The position numbers were made by a program, and so were the translations under genes. Shown piece after piece: positions 33,913-42,815 of a stretch of 64,000 bases of DNA (its first letter is position 1; every line of letters starts with the position of its first letter). The notes below the pieces were generated by a model. It saw only the letters and a program-made list of their open reading frames with translations, was not told the DNA's origin and did no database searches. This DNA is from Asticcacaulis sp. YBE204 (GTDB lineage Bacteria > Pseudomonadota > Alphaproteobacteria > Caulobacterales > Caulobacteraceae): contig NZ_AWGF01000021.1 of the NCBI RefSeq assembly GCF_000495855.1, positions 1-64,000 of the forward strand, read 5' to 3'.

Positions 33913-35376
33913 ATGTTCTGGAAAGGCCTGTGGGGCTATCTCCCTGCCAATGTGCTGCAAGGCCTGATCGGGTTCGCCACCCTGATCACTTTCACGCGCA
34001 TCCTGTCGCCGGAAGATTTCGGTCGTTATGCCCTGGCTTTCGGGATTTCGAGCCTCGCCCAGACCCTGTGCTTTACGTGGATCGAAGCCGCCATGGCGCG
34101 ATTTTATCCCGCCGAAGCGCGTGAAAATGCGGAAGCGCCGGAACTCTATGGCACGCTGTATCGCCTGTTCGTCGTCGTGACGCTGGCCTTCGCGGCTATT
34201 GTCGGCATGGGTTTATGGCTGTGGCCAATTCCGGACGCGCACGGTCAATCATTGAAGCTGGCTGTCGGCTGCGGACTGGGCGTCGTCGTCTTCCGCAGCC
34301 TGATCAAGATGGTGCAGGAGCAACGCCGATCCGAAGGCCGCGTCGGTGCGGCGTCGTTCTTTGATATGATCCAGACCGCCGGGGGCTTCGGCTTCGGCGC
34401 GCTGTTGGCGTGGGGGGGATTAGGCGGCGGCTCACCGCTGCTGGGGGCCGGGATCATCGCCGCCCTGACCCTGCCGTTCGTGGTACGCGAAGACTGGGGC
34501 CGCGCGATCAAAGGCCGCTTCGATCCGGTGCGCGCCAAGCAATACGCCCATTACGGTCTGCCGTTGTCGGCCAGCCTGATCCTGACTCTGGCGCTCTATA
34601 CCGCCGACCGTTTCCTGATCGCTGGGTTTCTGGGTGAAGCCGAGGCCGGGGCCTATCACGCAGGCTACAGCCTCGCCTCGCGCATCCTCGACGTCTTGTT
34701 TATCTGGTTCGGCGCAGCGGGTGGCCCGGCTCTAGTCCATGCACTGGAAAGCGGCGGATTGCCCGCGCTGAAAGACAGCGCGCGTGAACAATTCCGCACC
34801 ATGGCGCTGGTCCTGTTCCCGGCGGTGGGCGGGCTGATCGTCGTCGCCGATCCGCTGAGTCAATTATTGATCGGAGAAGCTTTGCGCGTGCAGGCCTTGT
34901 CGGTCACCGCCCTGATCAGCGTCGGCGCGCTGTTTTCCGGCTTCAACACCTATTACTTCCTTCAGGCCTTTACCCTGTCGAAACAGACAAAGTTGCTGAC
35001 CGTCGCCATGATCGTCCCGGCCGTGGCCAATATCGGGTTGAACGTGGCTTTGATTCCGCTCTACGGCCTGTGGGGCGCCGGCATGGCGACGGCGCTCAGT
35101 TTCGCCATCGGCCTGATCGGATCGTGGATACTGGGCCGCAAGGCGATCGCCCTGCCCGTGCCGTGGGTGGACCTGCTCAAGACAGCCGCCGCGACCGGCC
35201 TGATGATGGTCGCCGTACGCCTGATCCCGGCGTTCGGTGGCATTATCGAACTGATCATCAAGGGCGCGGTCGGCGTCGTCGTCTATGCTGGTCTGGCTTT
35301 GACGTTGAATTTGAGCGGCGTGCGCCACCACGGCCAACGGCTTCTTAAGCGTTTCGGGGGTAAGGTCGCCGCATGA
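33913..35376 (+). CDS. hfsF: Holdfast polysaccharide flippase (Wzx-like, MOP superfamily)
   Basis: 487 residues with 12-14 hydrophobic segments. The N-terminus (LQGLIGFATLITFTRILSPEDFGRYALAF) is characteristic of Wzx-type exporters. It should move the lipid-linked repeat unit to the periplasmic face. It starts 34 nt after hfsE and overlaps hfsG by 4 nt. Confidence 0.87.
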   Translation: MFWKGLWGYLPANVLQGLIGFATLITFTRILSPEDFGRYALAFGISSLAQTLCFTWIEAAMARFYPAEARENAEAPELYGTLYRLFVVVTLAFAAIVGMGLWLWPIPDAHGQSLKLAVGCGLGVVVFRSLIKMVQEQRRSEGRVGAASFFDMIQTAGGFGFGALLAWGGLGGGSPLLGAGIIAALTLPFVVREDWGRAIKGRFDPVRAKQYAHYGLPLSASLILTLALYTADRFLIAGFLGEAEAGAYHAGYSLASRILDVLFIWFGAAGGPALVHALESGGLPALKDSAREQFRTMALVLFPAVGGLIVVADPLSQLLIGEALRVQALSVTALISVGALFSGFNTYYFLQAFTLSKQTKLLTVAMIVPAVANIGLNVALIPLYGLWGAGMATALSFAIGLIGSWILGRKAIALPVPWVDLLKTAAATGLMMVAVRLIPAFGGIIELIIKGAVGVVVYAGLALTLNLSGVRHHGQRLLKRFGGKVAA

Positions 35377-36305
35377 ACGCACATGTCAAATCCGCTCAGG
35401 TCGTTTTGAACGCCGCCTATGACGAGGCCGCGACGCCGCACCTGTCGGTACTGATCCCGTTTTATCGCGAAAGCCCCTCCGCGTTGCTCAAGGCCCTGAC
35501 GCCGATTCCGGGGGTTGAGATCATCCTGCTCGACGACGGTTCGCAGCAACCCGATCTGACGCAGGATGTTTTGTCAACGATTGACGATCTTGCCCTGCCG
35601 GTGAAGTTCATCACCCTGCCCGCCAATGAAGGCCGGGCGCGTGGACGCAATCGCCTGACGACAGCGGCGCGCGGCGCCTACTTCCTGTGTCTCGATTCCG
35701 ACATGCTGCCGGACCATGCCGATTTTCTCGAACGCTGGATCTCCGTGACGCAGGACAATCCCGCCGTGGTGTTCGGCGGCTTTTCGCTGCTTCAGGCGCC
35801 GCAGGACAAGGCCTTCGCCGTGCACCGCCTGATGGCCGGCAAGAGCGACTGTCTCGACGCGGCCACGCGATCCTTGCAGCCGGAAAAATACGTTTTCACC
35901 TCGAACCTGCTTATCCGCCGCGACGTGTTCAAGGCGCAGGACTTCGACGCCAGCTTCACCGGCTGGGGCTGGGAAGACGTCGAATGGGCCATGCGCGTGG
36001 CCAATGACTTCGGCGTCCGCCATATCGACAATACGGCGACCCATATGGGCCTTGATCGCGCCGAGACTTTGGCCCGCAAGTACGAGCAGTCGGTCAGCAA
36101 CTTCGCCCGCGTGATCAAAAAGCACCCCGATGTCGTAGCCCAGTACCCGAGCTACAAGATCGCCAAACTGATCCGTCGCTTGCCCTTGCGTGGCCTATTG
36201 CGCAAGACGGTCAAGTCGATCGGGCTGAACGACGATATGCCATTGAAATTGCGGGCCCTGGCGCTGCGGGTTTATCGCGCGGCGCTCTATGCGGAGGTGG
36301 TCTGA
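35373..36305 (+). CDS. hfsG: Family 2 glycosyltransferase of holdfast synthesis
   Basis: 310 residues. The GT-A fold begins LSVLIPFYRESPSALLKAL, the nucleotide-sugar DxD motif lies in CLDSDMLPDH, and the acceptor region has the W-G-W-E-D motif (FTGWGWEDVEWAMR). In Caulobacter HfsG adds GlcNAc to the growing unit; the same role is inferred here. Coupled to both neighbours (ATGA with hfsF; ATG of hfsH overlaps its stop). Confidence 0.85.
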   Translation: MNAHVKSAQVVLNAAYDEAATPHLSVLIPFYRESPSALLKALTPIPGVEIILLDDGSQQPDLTQDVLSTIDDLALPVKFITLPANEGRARGRNRLTTAARGAYFLCLDSDMLPDHADFLERWISVTQDNPAVVFGGFSLLQAPQDKAFAVHRLMAGKSDCLDAATRSLQPEKYVFTSNLLIRRDVFKAQDFDASFTGWGWEDVEWAMRVANDFGVRHIDNTATHMGLDRAETLARKYEQSVSNFARVIKKHPDVVAQYPSYKIAKLIRRLPLRGLLRKTVKSIGLNDDMPLKLRALALRVYRAALYAEVV

Positions 36306-37069
36306 TGGCCGACGACGTCTATGCCGCCGACCGTTCGCTGTATGGCAAGTTGCGCCGCCGCGCCTCGAAACTGCTCTATCGCAAACCGGCGAAACTGTCG
36401 GGTCTGACGCGGCCCCTGCTGACTTTCTCGTTCGACGATGCGCCGCAATCAGCCGCCACGGCGGGTGCCGAGATCATCGAAAAGCATGGCTTCAAGGCGA
36501 CCTATTTCATCTCAGCCGGGATCATGGGCGAGGACAGCCATTTCGGCCCGTATACGACGGCGGAACAGGTCCGGGATTTGCATACGCGCGGCCATGAGAT
36601 CGCCTGTCACACCTTTACGCATATCGACTGCGGTCAGGCATCGGGCTCGGAAATCGCCACAAGCGTCGATCAAAATCAAAAAATAATTCAATCGCTTGGC
36701 CTGCCCGCTTCAACCACCTTCGCCTATCCCTATGGCGACGTGTCGCCTCAGGCCAAGGCGCAATTGTCAGCGCGCTACGCCTCGGCGCGCGCCCTGCACC
36801 ACGGCCTGATCACCACCGGCACCGACCTCAATCAGGCCCCGGCGGTCGGCATCGAAGGCGTAGATGGTGAGACTCTGGCGCTCGACTGGATGCGCCGCGC
36901 GGTGGCTACACCGGATAGCTGGCTGGTGCTTTATACCCACGATGTGCGCGATAATCCGTCGCCGTGGGGCTGCACGCCGGAGGCGCTGGACCGACTGGCT
37001 CAGGCGGCGATCGAAATGGATTTCGAGGTCGTCACCTACGCCGAAGGCGCGCGCCGCGCCGGAGGTTAA
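36305..37069 (+). CDS. hfsH: Polysaccharide deacetylase (NodB family) of holdfast synthesis
   Basis: 254 residues. The NodB motif TFSFDDAPQSA holds the catalytic and metal Asp pair, and the second motif HTFTHID supplies the two metal His. Motif 3 is FAYPYGDVSPQ and the later His is in YTHDVRD. No signal peptide, consistent with cytoplasmic action on lipid-linked intermediates. In Caulobacter HfsH partly deacetylates GlcNAc residues and is needed for adhesion and surface retention. Confidence 0.87.
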   Translation: MADDVYAADRSLYGKLRRRASKLLYRKPAKLSGLTRPLLTFSFDDAPQSAATAGAEIIEKHGFKATYFISAGIMGEDSHFGPYTTAEQVRDLHTRGHEIACHTFTHIDCGQASGSEIATSVDQNQKIIQSLGLPASTTFAYPYGDVSPQAKAQLSARYASARALHHGLITTGTDLNQAPAVGIEGVDGETLALDWMRRAVATPDSWLVLYTHDVRDNPSPWGCTPEALDRLAQAAIEMDFEVVTYAEGARRAGG

Positions 37070-37434
37070 ACCTCTACCCGATTCTCTGGCTCGCGGACCC
37101 GACCATTAATCATCACGATGGCCGTTTCGAACTCCTGTAAATGAATTTGCAGAGAGTCGGCATATACTGCGGTATGCAATCCCAATCCAAGCCACTTGGG
37201 ATCTTGCTCGTAGATAATCGTCATTTCATCACCCGGTTGAAGCGTATAAAGATCGGGGTACATTTCGATCCAAACCTCCATTGGCTTTTCGGTCTTGTTG
37301 ACGAATTGCTGGATAAGTTTTCCCGGCTTGTATTCAAAATCGCGGTCATAGCAAAATGCGTTTTCATAAAGCTTGCTCTGTCGTTTCTGAACACGAGCAT
37401 AGGCCCAATTTTCAAGCCATTGTATAAAACTCAA
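37066..37434 (-). CDS. Hypothetical protein (122 aa) inside holdfast locus
   Basis: A convergent gene whose stop overlaps the hfsH stop region. The sequence reads like a genuine soluble protein (KLIQQFVNKTEKPMEVWIEM, then YTLQPGDEMTIIYEQDP) with beta-rich character. No membrane segment or recognised family. The DNA is noticeably less GC-rich than the hfs genes. Confidence 0.6.
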   Translation of the reverse strand: MSFIQWLENWAYARVQKRQSKLYENAFCYDRDFEYKPGKLIQQFVNKTEKPMEVWIEMYPDLYTLQPGDEMTIIYEQDPKWLGLGLHTAVYADSLQIHLQEFETAIVMINGRVREPENRVEV

Positions 37435-37459
37435 GGCCCCTCTCCCCTTGCTTAAAACC

Positions 37460-38764
37460 TCAACTATAGAGTTTTCTGTACTTCGTCTCCGGTGTATCGG
37501 ATAGTAACCGCGCCTTTGGTCCGTCCCCCGGCAGGGCCAGCTTGACCACCATGATCACAATCAGACACCAGCGGATATCGTTCCAGCCGATAGCGATGCT
37601 TTCGGTCAGGCTCATCAGCGAATAGATGGTGATAAACGGCAAGGCGAAATAGCCCCCGTCCCCGCGATAGGTGCGGTAAAACGCCTTAAGCCACGTCTCG
37701 GCGAACAGGCACGCCCAGATCGTCAGGCCGATATAGCCTGTCGCCAGCCACACCTCGTACCAGCACGAATGGGCATGATAGGCACGGAACCCGGCCACCT
37801 CGGTGATCCAGCGCAGCGGCGTCCACTCGCCCTCCGTCGACCAGACCACACCGTAGCCATAGCCCGTCAGCGGCTGTTTCTGCATCACGAAGTCGATGCC
37901 TTCCCAGATATTGGTCCGGCCCGTCAGGGTTGCGTCCTTGCCCAGCAGCAGAAACAGCTTTTCCGGCATGAGGACGATAAAGGTCCCCAGCGCCATCAGG
38001 ACACACACCGCCAGCCAAGTCAGGACGATCCCCAGAATCGGCCCGCGCCGTGACAGCCAGATAAAGCTCATCGCCCCGGTGCCGAGGATCAGGGCCAGCA
38101 ACGAGGTCTTGGAGGTGGACATGAGCACCAGAAACGCCGCCCCCGCTGCTGCTGCCGCCCACAGCCAGCGCCGTTTCGGCACATGGATCGCGGCAGCGAC
38201 GCAGGCCAGATACCCGACGTCCATCACCGCGCCCAGATTGTTCTTTTCGGCGAACACCCCGCGCCACGCCCCAACGAACAAGGTCGTCATACGGCCTTTG
38301 TCGGGGAACAGAATCGCCATGATGAAAGACCCGGCGATCAGGATCAGATAGGCGATGGCCACGACCTCGATCAGCTTGGTCCACGAAAAGCGCGCCGCGA
38401 TGACATAGCCCGCGAGGCACGTCATGGCGAAGGCGATAAACCGGCGCATCGTGGCGCTGGGGTCCACCGACCATAGGTAGGACGCCGCGCAGATGACGAT
38501 CAGCGCCACCAGAATCGGCGTCCGCATGACCCCCGACAGTACCTGCCGCCAGCTCAGGGCCAGCAGGACAAAGGCACAGACATATACCGGATAATAGATG
38601 TTGCGGATGATCGCCCCGGCCCAGGCGGGTTGTTCGGTCGAATATCCGAAGACTGGCGACACCCAACCCTGCGAGAACATGAACAGGATACCGACGGCGA
38701 GGATCAGCGACAGCCAGTCGCCTTCCCAATCCTCGCGGATGCCATCGATGATGTCGCGAAGCAC
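37460..38764 (-). CDS. hfsC: Wzy-type polysaccharide polymerase (O-antigen ligase fold)
   Basis: 434 residues with about 11 membrane helices. The large periplasmic loop contains the O-antigen ligase/Wzy signature YHAHSCWYEVWLATGYIGL and GYGYGVVWS. It should polymerise flipped repeat units. Position among hfs genes suggests HfsC; the paralogue HfsI cannot be excluded from sequence alone. It precedes nothing on its strand, being the last of the minus-strand set hfsA-hfsB-hfsC. Confidence 0.8.
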   Translation of the reverse strand: MLRDIIDGIREDWEGDWLSLILAVGILFMFSQGWVSPVFGYSTEQPAWAGAIIRNIYYPVYVCAFVLLALSWRQVLSGVMRTPILVALIVICAASYLWSVDPSATMRRFIAFAMTCLAGYVIAARFSWTKLIEVVAIAYLILIAGSFIMAILFPDKGRMTTLFVGAWRGVFAEKNNLGAVMDVGYLACVAAAIHVPKRRWLWAAAAAGAAFLVLMSTSKTSLLALILGTGAMSFIWLSRRGPILGIVLTWLAVCVLMALGTFIVLMPEKLFLLLGKDATLTGRTNIWEGIDFVMQKQPLTGYGYGVVWSTEGEWTPLRWITEVAGFRAYHAHSCWYEVWLATGYIGLTIWACLFAETWLKAFYRTYRGDGGYFALPFITIYSLMSLTESIAIGWNDIRWCLIVIMVVKLALPGDGPKARLLSDTPETKYRKLYS

Positions 38765-38829
38765 GGCTAGATTCCCTGTTGGCGCATGCTTGGCGCGAAA
38801 AACCGGTGTCCACTTTTTCGCAGCATGCG

Positions 38830-39540
38830 CTAGACCGCCGAGCGGCTGGCCGGACGCTGGGACGGCTTGGCTACCGTCCGCGCCTTGTTATAGACCATGC
38901 CGAGGATGCGACCACCGGCCTGCTCGATCTCGTCCTTGAGCGCCAGACGGGCATTGATCTCGCCCTCGCCTTCGCTGATGACGATGACCACGCCGTCCAT
39001 CAGCGGGGCCAGTTGCACGGCGGCATTGGCGCGTTCCGCCGAAGGGACATCGACGATGATCGACTGAGCGTGCTGACGCAGAGACTGCCAGTAGGAACTC
39101 TGTTCGAACAGCTTGACGCGCTGCCCCGGCATCAGCAGGTGGTCGCGCAACCGCGTCACCCACAGGCGCTTGTCGAAGAACGGGCGAGCGATGAGATACT
39201 TGGAATCCGGCACGGGATTGCCTTCGGCGTCCTTGCCCTTGGGCGACAGGGCGAAAAACACCGAACCGTCGGGCGTCGCCGCCGACACCGGACCCGGCGG
39301 GCCGAAGCGGTCGGGCTCTTCAAGCACGGCGTCGAGTTGCCCCTGACGGCGCAGGTCGGCGTCGATCAGCCACACCGGACGCTTGGCATAGGCCGCGTCG
39401 ATACGGGCATATTCGCGCGCGACGGTCGACACGCCTTCGCCGGCATAGGCCGAGACGAACATGAGCGCGCGACCGCGGTCGGACTGAGGACGCCCCAGTG
39501 CCGACATCAGGTCCGCCATCTCACGTGTTAAATCGACCAT
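38830..39540 (-). CDS. hfsB: BY-kinase-like P-loop protein of holdfast export, degenerate Walker A
   Basis: 236 residues with the fold of CpsD/Wzc cytoplasmic domains (RALMFVSAYAGEGVSTVARE, LIDADLRRQG, IIVDVPSAERANAAV). The Walker A Lys is replaced (GEGVST instead of GEGKST) and there is no Tyr cluster at the C-terminus, so kinase activity is doubtful. In Caulobacter HfsB pairs with HfsA as a split Wzc. It follows hfsA by about 120 nt. Confidence 0.78.
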   Translation of the reverse strand: MVDLTREMADLMSALGRPQSDRGRALMFVSAYAGEGVSTVAREYARIDAAYAKRPVWLIDADLRRQGQLDAVLEEPDRFGPPGPVSAATPDGSVFFALSPKGKDAEGNPVPDSKYLIARPFFDKRLWVTRLRDHLLMPGQRVKLFEQSSYWQSLRQHAQSIIVDVPSAERANAAVQLAPLMDGVVIVISEGEGEINARLALKDEIEQAGGRILGMVYNKARTVAKPSQRPASRSAV

Positions 39541-39662
39541 ATACCCACATACCGAATCGCACGCTTACGGCGGCTTGAGCGGACCATAAGCTGTTTCGTA
39601 TCAAAAGCCTATCGGACAACGCCCCTGCGGGACGGGGTTTGGCCGGTTTTATTTTTCATCGC

Positions 39663-41198
39663 TTATTTTGTCTTGGCCTGAGCTAAAACGGGCAGATCAA
39701 GCGTTTTGGACGCCATTTCCGCGCTGGAAAAACCCTTGCGCAGGAAGACCCTCAACAGACCGGCACAGAGCGCCGTGAACCCACCGAACAGAAACGCCAG
39801 AATCAGGACCGGCTTTTTCAGGCTCTTGGCCTTGTCGGGCGGGCGAGCACGGTTGACGACGCGGACCGTGTCTTGCGACTTCTCGGCGATTTCCTGCGCG
39901 GCCTGGGTTTCCTGAATGCGCTGGGTGAAGGTCGCGATATTGGTTTGCAGCGCACTTCGCTCGGTCGACAGGCTGTTATATTCGGCCTCGATCCCGACCA
40001 GACCTTGCAGCTTGGTCGTCACCTGATCAGCCTGCGCCTGCAATTGCGCCCGACGGCCCGATGTGGCGGCGATCTCGGCTTCGAGCGTCAGTTTATCAGT
40101 GAGAAGCTGCTGATAGATCGGATTGACGCCGATCTTGTGTTCCTTTTCGCCGATGGCGCGGCCGGACGCCTGCATGGCCTCCAGCGAGCGGATCTGCTCG
40201 TCGATGTCGCGTACCGGCTGGGCGTTCGGCGTATAGCGGACCAAAAGGTCTTCGCGCTGCTGACGGAGCGCCAGAATTTTCGTCGGGATGCTGAGGTCGA
40301 GCTGACGCTCGGTGCTCATTTCCGGAGCTTGCTGGCGCAGACGCGCATTGACCGCCGCCAGACGCGAACTGGCCGTGGCGATTCCGGCGTCGGCGACGTA
40401 GATCTCGGACGTGATCGTGTCGTAAAGCTTGCTGTAGGTCGCCTTGGCCGCAACGAAATCGCCGACCCCGTTGCGCAGCAGGAAGTCCTCATAGGACTTG
40501 TCGGCCTCGTGCAGACGACGGTCGAAGGCCTCCTTCTGGTGCTCCAGCAGCGGCGCGGTGACGTCGCTGAACACCTCGTGGCGGTACTTCTGATAGATGT
40601 CGATCAGGGTGTTGAGGATCAGCGCCGCCGATTGCGCATTCTCATGCTTGAACTCCAGCCGCACGATATTGCTCTGCGGCGCGGTCGCGGTCTTCAGCGC
40701 CCCCAGCACCTTCATCGCCTGCTGATCGGCCTGTTCCTTCTGCGCCGCCGTGCGCGGCACGAAGCTGACCGGGATGGACGGCACGATGGCGTGGTAACCC
40801 AGCTTTTCGATAGCGCGGTGTTTCAGTTCGGCGGAATTGAGGATTTCGACTTCCGACTGCACCACCTCGTCGATGGTGGCGATCGCCCCGCGCGCCGCGT
40901 CGCCCGCGTGCGGCACGTAGACATAGTCCTGCCCCAACTGCATCAGCAGCGAGGCGTCGGCGGTATAGGATTTCGACAGGGTCATCGAAAAGGCGACGCC
41001 CAGCCCCAGAATCGTCGCGAAGACGATCAGCATCAGCCACCATTCGCGCAGCAACAGGCGCAGGATGTCGTCGATGCCGTACTGGAATTTGGGCGCGGCC
41101 TTGGCCTTGCGCGCGGCGTCTCGACGCGCCGGCCCGGTAAAGCCGTCGTCTTCCTCCGCGTTCCACACCCCTTGAGACTGCATAAAGTCCAAACTCAC
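39663..41198 (-). CDS. hfsA: Wzc/GumC-like chain-length and export protein
   Basis: 511 residues. The N-terminal transmembrane helix (WWLMLIVFATILGLGVAFSMTL) starts the Wzz domain. A long periplasmic coiled-coil region (about 180-430) follows, then a second transmembrane helix (KSLKKPVLILAFLFGGFTALCAGLLRVFL) and a short cytoplasmic tail. It should link polymerisation to outer-membrane export with HfsB and HfsD. Divergent from hfsD across a 150-bp promoter region. Confidence 0.83.
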   Translation of the reverse strand: MSLDFMQSQGVWNAEEDDGFTGPARRDAARKAKAAPKFQYGIDDILRLLLREWWLMLIVFATILGLGVAFSMTLSKSYTADASLLMQLGQDYVYVPHAGDAARGAIATIDEVVQSEVEILNSAELKHRAIEKLGYHAIVPSIPVSFVPRTAAQKEQADQQAMKVLGALKTATAPQSNIVRLEFKHENAQSAALILNTLIDIYQKYRHEVFSDVTAPLLEHQKEAFDRRLHEADKSYEDFLLRNGVGDFVAAKATYSKLYDTITSEIYVADAGIATASSRLAAVNARLRQQAPEMSTERQLDLSIPTKILALRQQREDLLVRYTPNAQPVRDIDEQIRSLEAMQASGRAIGEKEHKIGVNPIYQQLLTDKLTLEAEIAATSGRRAQLQAQADQVTTKLQGLVGIEAEYNSLSTERSALQTNIATFTQRIQETQAAQEIAEKSQDTVRVVNRARPPDKAKSLKKPVLILAFLFGGFTALCAGLLRVFLRKGFSSAEMASKTLDLPVLAQAKTK

Positions 41199-41350
41199 TG
41201 ACCACCGCAGGCGTTTCCCGCTTTTGCAGGCCGCGCGCCGACTCGGAACGCTTCGCGCACCCGTTGGACCTTAGTTTCTTATGCAGGCGTTAACCAACCC
41301 TTACCTATTTTCAAACATTGTTAAGACTTCAAGCATTTTGCGGTAAAACC

Positions 41351-42049
41351 ATGATTTCGAAGCGCGCGTTTCTGATGGGTATCGGCGGCCTTGTGGTCGC
41401 TGGCAACGCGTGGGCCGCCAAAGCGCCCGAAGCTTCAAATGTGCGCTTTTCGGCGTGGACCGACGACGATCCGCTCTATCTTTTCTACCCATCGGACAAG
41501 CTGGAAATCCAGATCCCGACCGCGCCGGAACTCAACCGCTCGACCGTGGTGGGTCAGGACGGCCGCATCACCCTGCCCCTCGTCGGTCAGGTCATGGCGG
41601 CGTTCAAATCGGTGCCGCAACTGCAAACGGAAATCACCGAGCTGTACCGTCCACACCTGCGCCACCCTGAGGTCAGCGTCTTTCCGGGCGATACGGCCAA
41701 TAATCGCGTGCTGGTCGGCGGCGAAGTGCGCAATCCCGGCTGGGTCGAGGCGCCGGGCGATTTCGACGCCCTGTCGGCGGTCTTCGCGGCGGGCGGCTTC
41801 ACCAATGCGGCCAAATCGAAGCAGGTCATCGTCATTCGGCGGGGTGCGGATGGCGCGGTCATGCAGCGGATGATCGATCTGAAAAGCCCGCTCAAGGGCA
41901 ATGGCGGAGCGATGGTAGCGCTCAGGCGCTACGATATTCTCTATGTGCCGAAAACCCGCGTGGCCGAGGCCGGCGTCTGGGTCGAGCAGAATATCAATAA
42001 TATCGTCCCTGCGGGGATCATGAACTGGCTGCTCTACAGCCAGAATTGA
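41351..42049 (+). CDS. hfsD: Outer-membrane polysaccharide export protein (Wza-like)
   Basis: 232 residues from ATG 41351. The signal peptide MISKRAFLMGIGGLVVAGNAWA has no lipobox Cys, so it is not an obvious lipoprotein. The PES domain (YPSDKLEIQIPTAPELNRSTVVGQDGRITLPLVGQV) and one SLBB-type domain (NRVLVGGEVRNPGWVEAPGDFDALSAVFAAGG) follow, with a short helical C-terminus that may form the outer-membrane ring. Holdfast export channel by context. Confidence 0.85.
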   Translation: MISKRAFLMGIGGLVVAGNAWAAKAPEASNVRFSAWTDDDPLYLFYPSDKLEIQIPTAPELNRSTVVGQDGRITLPLVGQVMAAFKSVPQLQTEITELYRPHLRHPEVSVFPGDTANNRVLVGGEVRNPGWVEAPGDFDALSAVFAAGGFTNAAKSKQVIVIRRGADGAVMQRMIDLKSPLKGNGGAMVALRRYDILYVPKTRVAEAGVWVEQNINNIVPAGIMNWLLYSQN

Positions 42050-42058
42050 TCCAAAAAC

Positions 42059-42349
42059 CTAGGCGGCGTAGGCCGTGTGACCTTGATCCAGCCAGCGGCG
42101 AGCGGCCTTCTGGGCTTCGGCGACGTCTTCGCGATCCATTTCCTTCGACAGTTCGCGGCGGTAGAGGCTGGCTTCCATCGACCCGCGCATCGAGGCGAGG
42201 TTGAACATCATGTGGGCCGAGATCAGGTCCAGCGGCGCACCGTTCTGGCCGGTCGAATACATCAGGCCCAGCTTGAACAGGTCTTCGCCGTTCATGTCGG
42301 CGGTCGGCAGCGGCAGGGCTTCGGTCGAAACTTCGTTCATCATCGTCAT
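42059..42349 (-). CDS. Sel1-repeat-like small protein (96 aa)
   Basis: ATG 42349 follows AAGGCGCGGAT. Residues about 20-75 (DLFKLGLMYSTGQNGAPLDLISAHMMFNLASMRGSMEA) match the helical Sel1-type repeat pattern, and the C-terminus is EAQKAARRWLDQGHTAYAA. A longer in-frame start at 42427 lies in AT-rich DNA and is less likely. Cytosolic; a scaffold role is suggested only by the repeat type. Confidence 0.7.
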   Translation of the reverse strand: MTMMNEVSTEALPLPTADMNGEDLFKLGLMYSTGQNGAPLDLISAHMMFNLASMRGSMEASLYRRELSKEMDREDVAEAQKAARRWLDQGHTAYAA

Positions 42350-42364
42350 ATCCGCGCCTTTTGC

Positions 42365-42815
42365 ACGGCCCCATCGGGTTGTTGATAAGTCGAATTTGAT
42401 CCCCTCAAGTGAAATTAAAGTTAACAACGATATTTACTGTGAATTTTTTATGTAAATAATGATTTAATATTCATATTTAAGTTTACTATTTGAATAATAT
42501 TCATTACTTGTTCGATAATTTATCAGTTTAAATTATTTATAATTCATAAAAATTAAAACAAACTTCATTGATTGCTTATGCGCCGGTCGTTAAGACTCAG
42601 GTTGAATCCGAAGCATACGCCTTGCATATCTAAGATAATACCATTGCAAACCACGTTCCTAATCTGGCCGTCCCGCCTGAATCGGATACCCCTGTGCTGA
42701 CACAGTTCATTCAGTTTCAGTTCAGGATGGACGGCGCATAGTGGGGGCAATCGGAGAAAAAAGTCTCCGTTCATCGAGTCCCGGCAGGTCTCAATGACCG
42801 CCACACGAGGAAACC
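42365..42815. other. AT-rich intergenic stretch, no convincing gene
   Basis: The region 42410-42570 is almost pure A/T with many TTTAT/ATTTA motifs, strongly unlike the flanks. The remaining part up to the 42816 gene has no good start or ribosome-binding site. It probably contains the promoter of the RcnB-like gene. Confidence 0.5.

Noticed and set aside
39873-41201. 442-codon plus-strand frame opposite hfsA
   Set aside because: Antisense shadow of the coiled-coil coding sequence; no start signal or domain.
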